The notes under the pieces were generated by a model. The model was not told where the DNA came from, searched no databases, and saw only the letters and a list, made by a program, of their open reading frames with translations. The translations under genes and the position numbers were made by a program. Positions 8,855-17,877 of a DNA stretch of 45,955 nucleotides are shown here, one piece after another. The stretch is from Bradyrhizobium aeschynomenes (lineage in GTDB: Bacteria > Pseudomonadota > Alphaproteobacteria > Rhizobiales > Xanthobacteraceae): positions 1-45,955 of the forward strand of contig NZ_JABFDM010000021.1 in assembly GCF_013178945.1 (NCBI RefSeq), in the 5' to 3' direction. Each line of letters starts with the position of its first letter. Position 1 is the stretch's first letter.

Positions 8855-10024
8855 ATGATGTTTAACATCGTCTCTCAAGATCAATTGGCGCAGTGTACTG
8901 CTGAAAGCATCCTCGCTCGAGGAGGCGGAGGGTCCTACGCAGTATACAACGCATTGTTAATCTTGGTGGCGGTCTCAATCGCAGCGCTGCCGCTGACGAC
9001 CGTCACTGTCTCAATTCAAAGCAACGGGTTCGTACGGCCAGCTAAAGAAAAAGCGGCTCTCATTGCGCCGGTCGCCGGACGGATCTCGCGTATATTCGTG
9101 GCCGAAAACCAGATCGTTAGAAAAGACCAAGAGATAATCTCAATCGAAGATCAAATATTGCGAGCGAAAATCGAAGCAGTTGAGGAGGAGCTGAGAGAAA
9201 AGCGCGATCTTGTACATGATCTGGAGTCGCTTATCGGCTCAATCGAGATGACGCCACGAGGAGAGGTTCAGACGGTAACGTCAGCCGCAGGTGCCTCTCA
9301 ATTGAAGTTCCAAGAAGGGCTGCGAGAGATTGAATATGCTCAAGATGTCGCTGCAAAAGAGCTTGATCGTGCGCGCAAGCTCTTATCGACATCGGCGGTA
9401 GCCGCCAAGGTTGTGGAAGAAAGAGAGGCCGCCTTCCGGAGTGTCGAAGTTAAGGGCGGGATTTTGCTGCGTAGTCAGTCGGCCGAATGGAATCAGCAGC
9501 TCCTCGAGACGAAGCTCCGCGTGAAGGAGCTTGAAGTGAACAGGCAGCAGCTCGCGCTCGATCAGGAGCTAACGAAAATCAGGGCGCCAGAAGGCGGAGC
9601 AATAGAGGGGCTATTGAGTTGGGCAACGGGTGGGTATGTTCAAAGCGGCCAAACTATTGCTCAAGTATCGCCGGATGGCGACTTGGTCGCTGAGATTTAC
9701 GTCTCGCCGCGAGACATCGGGTTCGTCTACCCAGGGCAGTTGGTGCGCCTCCAGATCGATGCGTTTAACTATAATCAATGGGGAAGCATTTCGGCGACAG
9801 TGATTGACGTCGCGCAAGACTTTACGGTTCACGATCAGCGCGAGGTGTTTAAAGTGCGTTGCGCCCCATCTGTCGATCACCTGCAATTGAAAAATGGCCT
9901 TATCGGACGGCTAAGGAAGGGCATGTCGGTTCGGGCCAGCTTTCTGGTCTCGGACTGCACGCTGCTCGATCTCTTAATCGGAGAGATCGACAATTGGCTC
10001 AATCCGGTTCGCTCAACCCGATGA
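8855..10024 (+). CDS. HlyD-family membrane fusion (adaptor) protein
   Basis: A 389-residue periplasmic adaptor of type I/peptide secretion. It has one N-terminal membrane helix (NALLILVAVSIAALPLTTVT, residues of about 29-52) and a first lipoyl half (IAPVAGRISRIFVAENQIVRK). A long alpha-helical hairpin follows (residues of about 100-240, with EEELREKRDLVHDLE and LRVKELEVNRQQLALDQELT). The second lipoyl half and barrel domain are IRAPEGGAIEGLL, GGYVQSGQTIAQVSPDGDLV and VYPGQLVRLQIDAF. It bridges the ABC exporter to an outer-membrane TolC-type channel; no such channel is encoded here, so a genomic one must be shared. It lies 28 bases before the exporter gene. A GG motif follows residue 22 of its own N-terminus (LARGGGG), probably coincidental. 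Confidence 0.88.
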   Translation: MMFNIVSQDQLAQCTAESILARGGGGSYAVYNALLILVAVSIAALPLTTVTVSIQSNGFVRPAKEKAALIAPVAGRISRIFVAENQIVRKDQEIISIEDQILRAKIEAVEEELREKRDLVHDLESLIGSIEMTPRGEVQTVTSAAGASQLKFQEGLREIEYAQDVAAKELDRARKLLSTSAVAAKVVEEREAAFRSVEVKGGILLRSQSAEWNQQLLETKLRVKELEVNRQQLALDQELTKIRAPEGGAIEGLLSWATGGYVQSGQTIAQVSPDGDLVAEIYVSPRDIGFVYPGQLVRLQIDAFNYNQWGSISATVIDVAQDFTVHDQREVFKVRCAPSVDHLQLKNGLIGRLRKGMSVRASFLVSDCTLLDLLIGEIDNWLNPVRSTR

Positions 10025-10052
10025 ACTAGACGCCTTTTTCCCCTGCTTCGGC

Positions 10053-12218
10053 ATGCGCCCTATGTACAAAAAAATTCCGAGAGTTAAGCAGCATGATGCC
10101 ACGGATTGCGGAGCTGCAAGCCTCGCCTGCATCGCGGAGTTCTATGGTCGTAGGATTCCGATCGCAAGACTACGTCAATACGCGTCTACCGGACCGTCTG
10201 GTGCGAGCATAGCAGGTCTCACGCAGGCGGCTCATAAAATTGGGTTTACGGCGAAAGGCGTAAAGGGCCAGTTCGAAAGCCTTTACAAAATACCTAAACC
10301 CGCGATTGCTCTTGTGAAAATGAATAGCGCCTTGAATCATTATGTCGTGGTGCGCGCGATCGACGCACGGCGGGTCACAATCATGGATCCTGCGCATGGC
10401 GAGATCCGTAGGCTGTCCCATGAGCAGTTCAGGGTTCTGTGGACTGGCGTGTTGCTAATACTGGCCCCAGCAGAAAGGTTCGTGAAAGGTGATGAGTCGT
10501 CCTCCTCGCTCTTGCGATTGCTATCGCTCTTAGCGCCACATCGATGGGTCGCAGTCCAGGCGCTGTTCGGTGCCATTGTGACTACGGTGCTTGGTCTCTC
10601 GTCCGCGATTTACGTCCAAAAGATCGTCGACCACGTCATTGTTGCAGGAAATCGAAATCTTCTAAACCTTCTTAGTCTAATCATGCTCGCTTTGATTGTT
10701 CCGCAGGTGGTGATCGGTCTTATAAAAGGGCAGCTTATTCTGCAAACTGGACAGAAGATTGATGTCGGGCTAGTCCTTGGATACTACAATCATGTTATTC
10801 GACTTCCGCGAAGATTCTTTGACGACATGCGGACTGGTGAAATTCTCTCTCGCATAAACGACGCGTTCAAGATTCGGTTGTTCTTGAACGAACTGGCAGT
10901 CTCGCTCTTGGTAAACCTGCTGATTATCGTTCTATCAGTGGGAATGATGGTTGCGTTTTCGTGGCGATTAGCAGTGTTCGTGGTGGCGGCGGCTCCCCTG
11001 TACGCCCTGGTGTTTTGGGCGATCAATAAGCTCAATGCCAAAAATCAACGTGATGTCATGGAAGGCGTCGCCGAGTTGGACTCGCAACTCGTGGAGTCGC
11101 TTGGATCGATCGGCACGATCCAGGCATTTGGCATGGAGGAGGTCGCGAACTTCAAAGTGGAAACGCGGTTCGTCAAGGTACTGCATTCTGTCTACAGCTC
11201 TGGGCTAATTGGTGTGGCAGGAGACAACGCTGTCGCTTGCATCTCGATGGTGCTCACAGTGATAATAATGTGGTGTGGCGCAGCGCTCGTTCTGGAGCAG
11301 ATATTGACGCCGGGCGAGCTGATGTCCTGCTATACATTGTTTGGGCATGTCGTTCGGCCGGTTACAGCAGTGGTGCAGAGCAACCGGTCCGTGCAGGACG
11401 CGTTCATCGCAGCCGATCGTCTGTTCGAGATTTTTGATCTCGAGTTGTCCTGCCGTGGCGGTATTGAAATCGACGAGCTACAGTACGGTGATATTCGCCT
11501 AGAAAGCGTTACATTTCGCCATAGCATTGGGCAGCCTCTTTTTCAGGATCTAAGTCTGACCGTACGCCGGGGAGAGCTAACAGCTCTGGTCGGCGAAAGC
11601 GGATCTGGTAAAAGCTCGCTCGCCTCGTTGCTACAGAACGTCTATCCGGTTGAAAAAGGATGCATCAAAATCGGTGCCTACGATCTGAGAGAGATTGCGT
11701 CAGCGTCTCTGCGACGACTTCTGGCGATCGTTCCGCAGTCAGTTGACGTGTTTTCCGGATCGGTCGTCGAGAACATTGCCCTGGGTTGCAGTGACCCGGA
11801 CGTCGGGAAGATCGTGTCCATTTGTGATCGGGTGGGATTGCGTGAAACGATCGATCAGTGGCCCTCTGGCTTATGGACGCATCTTGGAGAGCGCGGTATG
11901 CGCCTTTCGGGTGGTGAGAGGCAGAGGTTAGCGCTAGCTAGAGCTCTCTACAGGGATGCTGAAGTGCTAATCTTGGACGAGCCGACAGCTTCGCTTGATG
12001 CGCTCGCGGAAGATGTTGTGACCGCGTTGATTGAGGAATTGAGGCATAGAGGAAAGACGATCGTGGTAATATCGCATCGGCTTAGGACCATCTGTTGCGC
12101 AGACAAGATCGCAGTGTTGGATGGAGGAAAGATCGTTGCGGAAGGGCGACATTCGGATCTGCTAGAGAATTGCGAGATATATGCCCGACTGTGGCAGAGA
12201 CAGGCGGCGCTCAACTGA
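10053..12218 (+). CDS. Peptidase-containing (C39) ABC exporter for double-glycine peptides
   Basis: A 721-residue PCAT-type exporter with all three modules. The N-terminal C39 protease (residues 8-135) has Cys19 in VKQHDATDCGAASLACIAEF, His96 in SALNHYVVV and Asp112 in MDPAHG, so the triad is complete. The six-helix membrane domain covers about 165-450. The nucleotide-binding domain has Walker A GESGSGKSS (514-522), signature LSGGERQRLALARAL, Walker B VLILDEPTASLDA and switch ISHRLR. Such proteins cut the leader after Gly-Gly and export the core peptide. The likely substrates are the peptides at 8158 and 34147. The start is ATG 10053 or 10062, neither with a clear ribosome site. Codon choice is less GC-biased than in the backbone genes beyond 40 kb, pointing to transfer. 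Confidence 0.93.
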   Translation: MRPMYKKIPRVKQHDATDCGAASLACIAEFYGRRIPIARLRQYASTGPSGASIAGLTQAAHKIGFTAKGVKGQFESLYKIPKPAIALVKMNSALNHYVVVRAIDARRVTIMDPAHGEIRRLSHEQFRVLWTGVLLILAPAERFVKGDESSSSLLRLLSLLAPHRWVAVQALFGAIVTTVLGLSSAIYVQKIVDHVIVAGNRNLLNLLSLIMLALIVPQVVIGLIKGQLILQTGQKIDVGLVLGYYNHVIRLPRRFFDDMRTGEILSRINDAFKIRLFLNELAVSLLVNLLIIVLSVGMMVAFSWRLAVFVVAAAPLYALVFWAINKLNAKNQRDVMEGVAELDSQLVESLGSIGTIQAFGMEEVANFKVETRFVKVLHSVYSSGLIGVAGDNAVACISMVLTVIIMWCGAALVLEQILTPGELMSCYTLFGHVVRPVTAVVQSNRSVQDAFIAADRLFEIFDLELSCRGGIEIDELQYGDIRLESVTFRHSIGQPLFQDLSLTVRRGELTALVGESGSGKSSLASLLQNVYPVEKGCIKIGAYDLREIASASLRRLLAIVPQSVDVFSGSVVENIALGCSDPDVGKIVSICDRVGLRETIDQWPSGLWTHLGERGMRLSGGERQRLALARALYRDAEVLILDEPTASLDALAEDVVTALIEELRHRGKTIVVISHRLRTICCADKIAVLDGGKIVAEGRHSDLLENCEIYARLWQRQAALN

Positions 12219-12769
12219 CAGAAACGACTGGTCCAAGCGTGTCGACCGAGGCGAGGAGAGTGTCCACGAGCTCGACGAACGAGTGCGCGTGTCGTGATTC
12301 ACGATTCGACGGAGCCTGCGCCAAGCCATTCCGCGTGCTGTAGCGTGCGAGTGGGCTGACACCGCGTAGGTGGCCATGGAGCATGAGGCGAGTGCCTTCG
12401 AGCGCGAGCATGGATTGGAATGGAGGCGACCGCGTCTTCCTTCCCAATCAAGCTGCGGAGGATGCAATGTGCGACTAGTTGTGCCCGTAAAGATCTCACA
12501 CGCATTTTAGCAGCAATCTTGCCTACGATGACCATCCCCACTCGACACATATGGGCTGCGGGATCCGGTAAGCAGATCCCGCCGCTGTGCAGATTAGTGA
12601 GTAGCGACTGAGCGTGCCGCTAACGCTCTGGGTAGCAACATTAATGTCGAGTCCTAGCTCCATTCCACCAGCTTGTCCACGGTGACGAGATTATTGGCTA
12701 GGACAGACAAGAGCCGACTATGAGGGTTCGCGGAGATTGCTCATTTTGCACTATGTAACGGAGGATCCT
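12219..12769. other. Intergenic, no supported gene
   Basis: Only short Arg/Ser-rich frames without motifs. Nothing recognised up to the good ribosome site (GGAGG) of the bluB remnant. Confidence 0.45.
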
Positions 12770-13370
12770 ATGAGCAATCCGAGGCGCGGGGCGCCGCAAT
12801 TCGACGTGCCGTTCAGGGCGCGCTTGGCCGAGCTGGTGCGCTGGCCGGAACGTTTGTGGATTCCGGACGAATCCGGGTGACCCGGAACCTGTCTCGTATC
12901 TTCTTGCGGCCCCCACATGCTCCGACTGTCGGCTTAACTCGGCTCTGGCGCTTTGCGCCGGTTGAAAGTGGCGTCCGGCTGGCGGCCGTTCTCGCGAACC
13001 TCAGGCGAAGCAACGAGGCTGCGCTGGCTGCCGACGTCGGTGAAAGGCGTGCGCTCCGCCCAGGCGCCGGTGCAGCTCGCGGTCTGTGCCGACGAGCGCT
13101 ACGTCGGCCATCGGCTCGGGCGTGTCACGATGCCGGAACCCTTGCGCTACTCGGGAGGGGAACGGCGATATAAGCGTTGTCGCTCGCTGCGCGCGGCGAG
13201 GATTGGGAGTTGGTTGGGTGCCGATTGCCGAATCTTTCGGCGCTGTGCCGGGACCTGGCGCCGCCGACGCAGGGCGCTTGAGCGCCCATCTCTGCAATAG
13301 CCGAGCGCAGAAGGAAAACGAGGATCCCGAACTGGAGTGTCATGGGTGGGAAGCTCGGCTCCCCCTCTGA
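12770..13370 (+). pseudogene. bluB: bluB remnant (5,6-dimethylbenzimidazole synthase), several frameshifts
   Basis: Four collinear pieces in different frames match the nitroreductase-fold enzyme that makes the lower ligand of vitamin B12. First is MSNPRRGAPQFDVPFRARLA...VRW from ATG 12770, with ribosome site GGAGG, stopping near 12880. Then come PTVGLTRLWRFAPVES and AAVLANLRRSNEAALA (about 12920-13030), APVQLAVCADE and HRLGRVTMPEPLRYS (about 13045-13150), and ARRGLGVGWVP to ENEDPELECHGWEARLP (about 13175-13368). Order and spacing fit a full-length gene with multiple indels; the RRDVR flavin-site stretch is altered to WPERLW. It cannot encode an enzyme. A functional copy is expected elsewhere in the genome. 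Confidence 0.82.
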
Positions 13371-13420
13371 GGCGATCACGCCTCTGAGACGGTAGCTGTA
13401 CCAAATCCAGCAGTACCAAT

Positions 13421-13722
13421 CTATCTTGGAGTCGATATCTCGAGAAAGCCGATACCTAATGAATAGACGCCATCAAGGGTGTTCAGCGCGAGGCGTTGGG
13501 CAATCGGAGACGGAGGAAAGAAGGACAGACGCTCAAGCACCAAGAGTATGCGGGATGGGCAGAGCCGAGACGACGATAGAGGGGCTGGTAAGTCACTAGA
13601 ACGAGATCGCCCTTAGTCGCGTCACGGCTGTCAATCACACCGAGGTATAAGCCGACTGAGCTGAGCCACCGAGCCAGACCGCCGTTCGAGAATGGGTCAT
13701 ATCGCGTCGCAATGTTGTGTCA
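13421..13722 (-). pseudogene. Former C-terminal half of the 13723-14016 gene, now beyond two stops
   Basis: Reading on in the same frame past the stop of the upstream gene gives two adjacent stop codons and then an open, protein-like sequence: HNIATRYDPFSNGGLARWLS, VGLYLGVIDSRDATKGDLVL, VTYQPLYRRLGSAHPAYSW. A shift near 13565 continues it as LERLSFFPPSPIAQRLALN, TLDGVYSLGIGFLEIS, up to a stop at 13421. Composition and continuity suggest the ancestral protein was about 200 residues long. The family is not recognised. Confidence 0.45.
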
Positions 13723-14016
13723 CTATGCCGAGGTGTTGGAGGGATTAAAGGTCTCGTGTAACGTACGATCTGCAAAAGAGATTATGAAGACGGTCAATCC
13801 AATGGCGTCAGCTTCTGCTTGGGCAAGTGTTCGTAGAGTTTCGAGGTCTTTATCGCAAAGCGCCACTATCGGGAGACGCGTAGAGCAAGGGCCGGCGATC
13901 GTCCAAACCCTCTCGCCGGGTTCGTCGGTCGCAAGTACCAACATGAACACCTTCTCAATGCGGGACAAGCGCTGGGTGCTATCGTTCGTCGGTGCATAAA
14001 ACCCGTGGTTAGCCAT
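13723..14016 (-). CDS. Hypothetical protein downstream of the M16 pair, probably truncated
   Basis: A 97-residue protein starting MANHGFYAPTNDSTQRLSRI, with hydrophobic strands VFMLVLAT, LPIVALCDK and GLTVFIISFADRTLHETF alternating with helices, as in a small alpha/beta domain. I do not recognise the family. It lies 143 bases downstream of the second M16 gene on the same strand and is likely the last gene of that operon. The start at 14016 has GAGACGAG before it. The frame ends in two consecutive stops, after which homology-like sequence continues (see 13421-13722), so it is probably a shortened gene. Its C-terminus resembles the ORF at 7366-7707. Confidence 0.55.
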   Translation of the reverse strand: MANHGFYAPTNDSTQRLSRIEKVFMLVLATDEPGERVWTIAGPCSTRLPIVALCDKDLETLRTLAQAEADAIGLTVFIISFADRTLHETFNPSNTSA

Positions 14017-14159
14017 AGGACTCGTCTCTATCGGTGGGGCATCATCGCTTTTGGCGGCGGGGGAGCAAAGTCCCCCGTCCGCCATCTCTGTTGTTTCAGT
14101 ACACTCGGCAGTTCTTTTGAGGGATCGCTTTTTGATGAGTGCTCATCCAGCAGCTTCGA

Positions 14160-15524
14160 TCAAGGTTGCTGCTGCTGAGTGTGATCCGAATCAATGGACT
14201 CGTTCGCTGCAGATCCCACGAGAATCATGGAAACGCCATTGCCCCAGAGCCGTTTGGCCACCCGCTTGGCATCAGGAAGTGTGACTGCGTCGATGAGTGC
14301 CTTCCGTGCTCCAAAGCCGATTGGTTGCCGGTGAATCTCGGACCATAGTATCGAGCCAACCAGAGTTCCTGGTTCGCTCATTTTCAATAGTTCGCTACCA
14401 GCAAGGTGAGATTTTGCGATCGCGAGTTCTTGTTCAGTCGGGCCCGTCTCGGCCATTCGACGGACGTCCTCCTCGATAGCCGCGGTGGTCTCGCCGACGC
14501 GGTCGGAGCGCGACGCGGCGTGACCTACGAAAAGTGCGGAGTGAGTCAGCGTCCTAAGCCCACCACTGATCGAGTAAGTCAACCCGCGCGTCTCGCGTAT
14601 ACTCTGAAATAGTCTGGACGAAAGTCCACTGCCACTCAGAATGTCGCAGACCAAAGTGGCAGCGGTGTAATCTTGATCTCCCAGAGGAATGCCAGGCGCA
14701 ATGAATAGAATCTCAGTCTGAGGATTCTTAAGGGTTACAAGAACTCTCCGCAGCGGTAGTGTCGCAATGACGTCTGGTACCGGGCGCAAAGTGGCCTTTG
14801 AAGGAAGAGAGCCGAATGCCTTGTCGAGAAGTATGCCGAGCGTCTGAGGATCGATATCTCCGATCACGGCGATCTTTAGCGTGTCCTTGGCAAATACATG
14901 GCTAGTGTAATCCCTAAGATCATCGATGGTAATCGCCTTGATGCTCTCCACTGAGCCGCCGTCCGGACGGCCATAAGGATGGTTTGGAAAGGCCATCTCG
15001 ACAGCCTTTCGCGAGCCAACGAGCGGAGGGATCGTGCTTTTTCGATCGAGCCACGACAGCTCTCTGGCACGAATGCGATCGACGTCGGCCCGATCAAAAC
15101 GTGCTGACGAAAGCGCCAAGCCCAACATATTAAACGCCTCCTCCTTGTTGCTGCCAAGAGTGTGCAAGTACCCGTAGAAATTATCTGGACCTGCGTAGAA
15201 CTGAAGTCCGATGGCGAGGCGATCGAGCTGGTCACGGAATGATCGCGAATCAAGGTGTCCTGCGCCCTGATCCAGCAGGTACGCGACGAGTCTAGCGACG
15301 CCCGGTCGGTCTGCCGGATCCTGTGCGGCCCCGCCGTCGAACGCAAAGCTAAGTCGGATAGTTGGCACGGCGGCATCTTGTACAAGAACGGCGTGAATAC
15401 CTCCGGGTGAGACAACATCCTGCATAGCCGGCGCGGCGTGCGAGTCAGCTACGAACAAGGCAGGTCCGGTCAGAAGCCCGAGTACTGCAATCATGCGAAA
15501 TGCAAGCGTCTTTGTAGTTTTCAC
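14160..15524 (-). CDS. M16-family peptidase homologue, non-catalytic subunit, secreted
   Basis: A 454-residue protein with a signal peptide (MKTTKTLAFRMIAVLGLLTG, cleavage near ADSHA-AP). The M16 fold is clear: LSFAFDGGAAQDPADRPGVA, the LDQGAG element and DTLKIAVIGDIDP. The conserved Arg/Tyr pair of the second domain is RETRGLTYSIS. The zinc motif HxxEH is replaced by ARLVAYLLD, so it cannot bind zinc. In heterodimeric M16B enzymes such a subunit supplies the Arg/Tyr pair and substrate chamber for a zinc subunit. Its ATG overlaps the stop of the upstream catalytic gene by four bases (ATGA), indicating coupled translation and equal amounts. It likely acts in the periplasm on unfolded peptides. 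The third copy at 20.6-21.9 kb is its paralogue. Confidence 0.9.
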   Translation of the reverse strand: MKTTKTLAFRMIAVLGLLTGPALFVADSHAAPAMQDVVSPGGIHAVLVQDAAVPTIRLSFAFDGGAAQDPADRPGVARLVAYLLDQGAGHLDSRSFRDQLDRLAIGLQFYAGPDNFYGYLHTLGSNKEEAFNMLGLALSSARFDRADVDRIRARELSWLDRKSTIPPLVGSRKAVEMAFPNHPYGRPDGGSVESIKAITIDDLRDYTSHVFAKDTLKIAVIGDIDPQTLGILLDKAFGSLPSKATLRPVPDVIATLPLRRVLVTLKNPQTEILFIAPGIPLGDQDYTAATLVCDILSGSGLSSRLFQSIRETRGLTYSISGGLRTLTHSALFVGHAASRSDRVGETTAAIEEDVRRMAETGPTEQELAIAKSHLAGSELLKMSEPGTLVGSILWSEIHRQPIGFGARKALIDAVTLPDAKRVAKRLWGNGVSMILVGSAANESIDSDHTQQQQP

Positions 15525-17023
15525 GAGCGCTTCTCCTCAGTCTTTGTGGAAGTGCTCTTGACGAGATATCCCGTCACTGACGGCGTGTGGTTGAGCCACT
15601 TTTGCGCAGCTGCACGAACCTGCTCGGAGCTGACGGCGCCAATCTGGGATGGGAAACGAGCGATATTCTCAACGGTCAGGCCGCTGGCGAGGCCGGAGCC
15701 AAAGTGCAGTGCCATGCCCAGCTGTTCCTCTTGAACATAGATCGCGCTCGCGACCAAGTTCATCTTTGCGCGGTCCAGATCGTCAGAAGTCACGGCGGTA
15801 CGCGCCATGTCAGCGATTACGCGGTCGATCTCCGCCTCGACTTGAGCAAAGGTGACTCCCGGTCGCGGCTCTGCCATGATCGAAAAGGTACCCTGATCGA
15901 ACGAGTCCCCATTGTAGGAAGCCATGGCCATGGTTGCCAGTGGGTTGTCGACAACGAGTGCGCGGTATAGCCGAGAGTTCGAGCCGCGTCCCAGAAGCTT
16001 GGCCAATACTTCGAGCGCCGCGGCGTCGCTAGGAACTGAGCTTGCGGCCGAGGGAACGAGAAAGCTGCGGCGAAGTTGCGGCTGCCGGACGTTCGGGTCC
16101 GAGACCGTGATCGTGCGCAATGCGGATGAAGCGGGAACTTGTGGCCATTTCTGACGGGATGGGCAGGGGTAAGGGCTGCCTGGGATCTTGCCAAAAGTGG
16201 CATTAGATAGCGCTACGATGTCCTGCAGCTCCATATCGCCGGCGATAACTGCTATTGCGTTCGAGGGAGAATAGTAGCGGCGATGGTAGGCCTCTGCGTC
16301 GCGGCGAGTCATCGCTTCTATCTCTGCTCTCCAGCCAATCACGGGATGTCCGTAAGGATGATTGACGTAAAGAGCTGCCGTCATTTCGTCTCGTAGGCGG
16401 CTCTCCGGCCGATTGCCCACCCGCATGTTGTATTCCTCCAGGACAACACTCCGCTCCGAGTCTACGGCGGCGTCCGTCAGGTTCAGGTTACGCATTCGAT
16501 CAGCTTCTAATCGCATGACCTCAGGCAACGTCTCGCTAGGAATATGCTCGAAGTACATCGTGTAATCGCGGGAGGTCGATGCATTGATCGCTCCACCAGC
16601 AGCGTGAACAATGTTCGGAAGGGTGTTCGCCGCTTGCTTCGGACTTGACTTAAACATTAAGTGCTCGACGAAATGAGATATGCCAGATTTGCCGACGGTT
16701 TCATCAGCGGAGCCGGCCTTGTACCAAAGTGTCAGCGTTGAGACCGGTGCGCGCGTATCTCGCAAGAAGACGATCTGCATTCCGTTTGACAATGTAAATG
16801 TTGCGGGGGTTGGCATTGAAATAGCTGTAGATGTCACGACGTCACCGTAAGCAGGGACATTGATCAGTAGGGCAGCGAGCGCTGCACGCGCAGATCGGAG
16901 TGGAGGCGATGAAGTAGCCAACCACTTGATGCGCATGAAGCGCAGAAAGGAACCGAAAGTGTGGAAGTGGAGTGCGTTACGCGTGGTGGCGCGATAAATT
17001 GTAAACGGAGCAGGCGAGTGCAT
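15521..17023 (-). CDS. M16-family zinc metallopeptidase, catalytic subunit
   Basis: From ATG 17023 (GGAG ribosome site) the protein has 500 residues. The zinc motif is intact: GISHFVEHLMF gives His117, Glu120 and His121, and the downstream glutamate lies in SERSVVLEEYNMR. The N-terminus is a long leader with a hydrophobic stretch (AALAALLINVPAYG); ATG 16936 (MRIKWLATSS) would give a normal signal peptide but lacks a ribosome site. The longer frame to 17110 would overlap the -12 promoter element and is unlikely. M16 enzymes enclose and cut short peptides. Possible substrates are the exported peptides of this locus or host antimicrobial peptides; HrrP of Sinorhizobium is an M16 peptidase that degrades nodule peptides (known). 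First gene of a two- or three-gene operon. Confidence 0.92.
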   Translation of the reverse strand: MHSPAPFTIYRATTRNALHFHTFGSFLRFMRIKWLATSSPPLRSARAALAALLINVPAYGDVVTSTAISMPTPATFTLSNGMQIVFLRDTRAPVSTLTLWYKAGSADETVGKSGISHFVEHLMFKSSPKQAANTLPNIVHAAGGAINASTSRDYTMYFEHIPSETLPEVMRLEADRMRNLNLTDAAVDSERSVVLEEYNMRVGNRPESRLRDEMTAALYVNHPYGHPVIGWRAEIEAMTRRDAEAYHRRYYSPSNAIAVIAGDMELQDIVALSNATFGKIPGSPYPCPSRQKWPQVPASSALRTITVSDPNVRQPQLRRSFLVPSAASSVPSDAAALEVLAKLLGRGSNSRLYRALVVDNPLATMAMASYNGDSFDQGTFSIMAEPRPGVTFAQVEAEIDRVIADMARTAVTSDDLDRAKMNLVASAIYVQEEQLGMALHFGSGLASGLTVENIARFPSQIGAVSSEQVRAAAQKWLNHTPSVTGYLVKSTSTKTEEKRS

Positions 17024-17104
17024 CTGTGTCGATCTCCATTCATCCCGATATGGCAGCGTACTTGTCCATGGAAAGTCAGTTTTGATGTTCTGACTGTTTG
17101 CCAC

Positions 17105-17121
17105 GAGCATGATACGTGCCA
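17105..17121 (-). promoter_or_regulatory. Candidate sigma-54 promoter of the M16 operon
   Basis: On the minus strand the sequence reads TGGCACGTATCATGCTC: consensus -24 (TGGCACG) and GG-N10-GC spacing to -12 (ATGC). The start point would be near 17093, about 70 bases before the chosen ATG. Confidence 0.7.
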
Positions 17122-17877
17122 GATCGTGAAATGAATAGTCACCGACGATCAGCGAAAATTAGATGGATCGAGGTGCCTAAATAGCGCGGCATAGAAGTAG
17201 AAATGGAGGTCACGCGGTTCATTATGAAGCCGTGCGGCTGTGAGTAGTTTGATGAGGACAGGCTTAAATAGACGAAACCGTCGTAGACGGTATGCGACAG
17301 CAGCTGGAGTGGGCGTCGCCTTTGTCAGGGTTGTCCGTTACGAGAATGGCGATCGCAGCCTTCTCGCTAAGCTAACGCGGCCGTTAGCACCAAGAGCCAT
17401 TGTAGGTGACGGGAGCATCAGAAGTGGAAGCGCCAATTGATGGGCTCAAAGGTATTAGCGACGATCCGCGTAAATGCATGTCGGAGAATAGAGGCCGGGC
17501 TGTCTCGGAGAGTGGGGGGCGATGATTACGGGTAATGCCAGGTACAAATATGAGTAGGTGCGAACAAATGTATGATTGCGTCGCAAGCGAGAAAGCCAGT
17601 AGGTTGTGGCCGGGTGAGTAGTCTAGGAGCGCTGTGATCGTCGGATGTCAGTAGAGAGAGCCGCTGAACGTAGGCGGAACGAATCGGGCCGGCGGAACCA
17701 AGCGCGCCCTCATCGGAAACATAGTGATGTTGTCTAACAGTTGAATAGAAGTAGAGCAATTCGTCTGTCGACCACGATCGAAGAGGTGCTGCGCGATGAA
17801 CGAGTGTGGTTAGTGGTGCTCAGGCGGATGGAAGGGGCCTCCAGGACAGATTAGCTGGAGGCGCCGCCGTCATGCGT
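17122..17877. other. Long intergenic region, no gene recognised
   Basis: About 750 bases with only short motif-free frames on both strands. I found no TGT-N10-ACA activator site. It may contain decayed sequence. Confidence 0.45.

Noticed and set aside
8855..8925. Gly-Gly near the N-terminus of the HlyD-like adaptor (LARGGGG)
   Set aside because: Followed directly by a membrane helix and a full adaptor; no leader-type hydrophobic pattern. Taken as coincidence.
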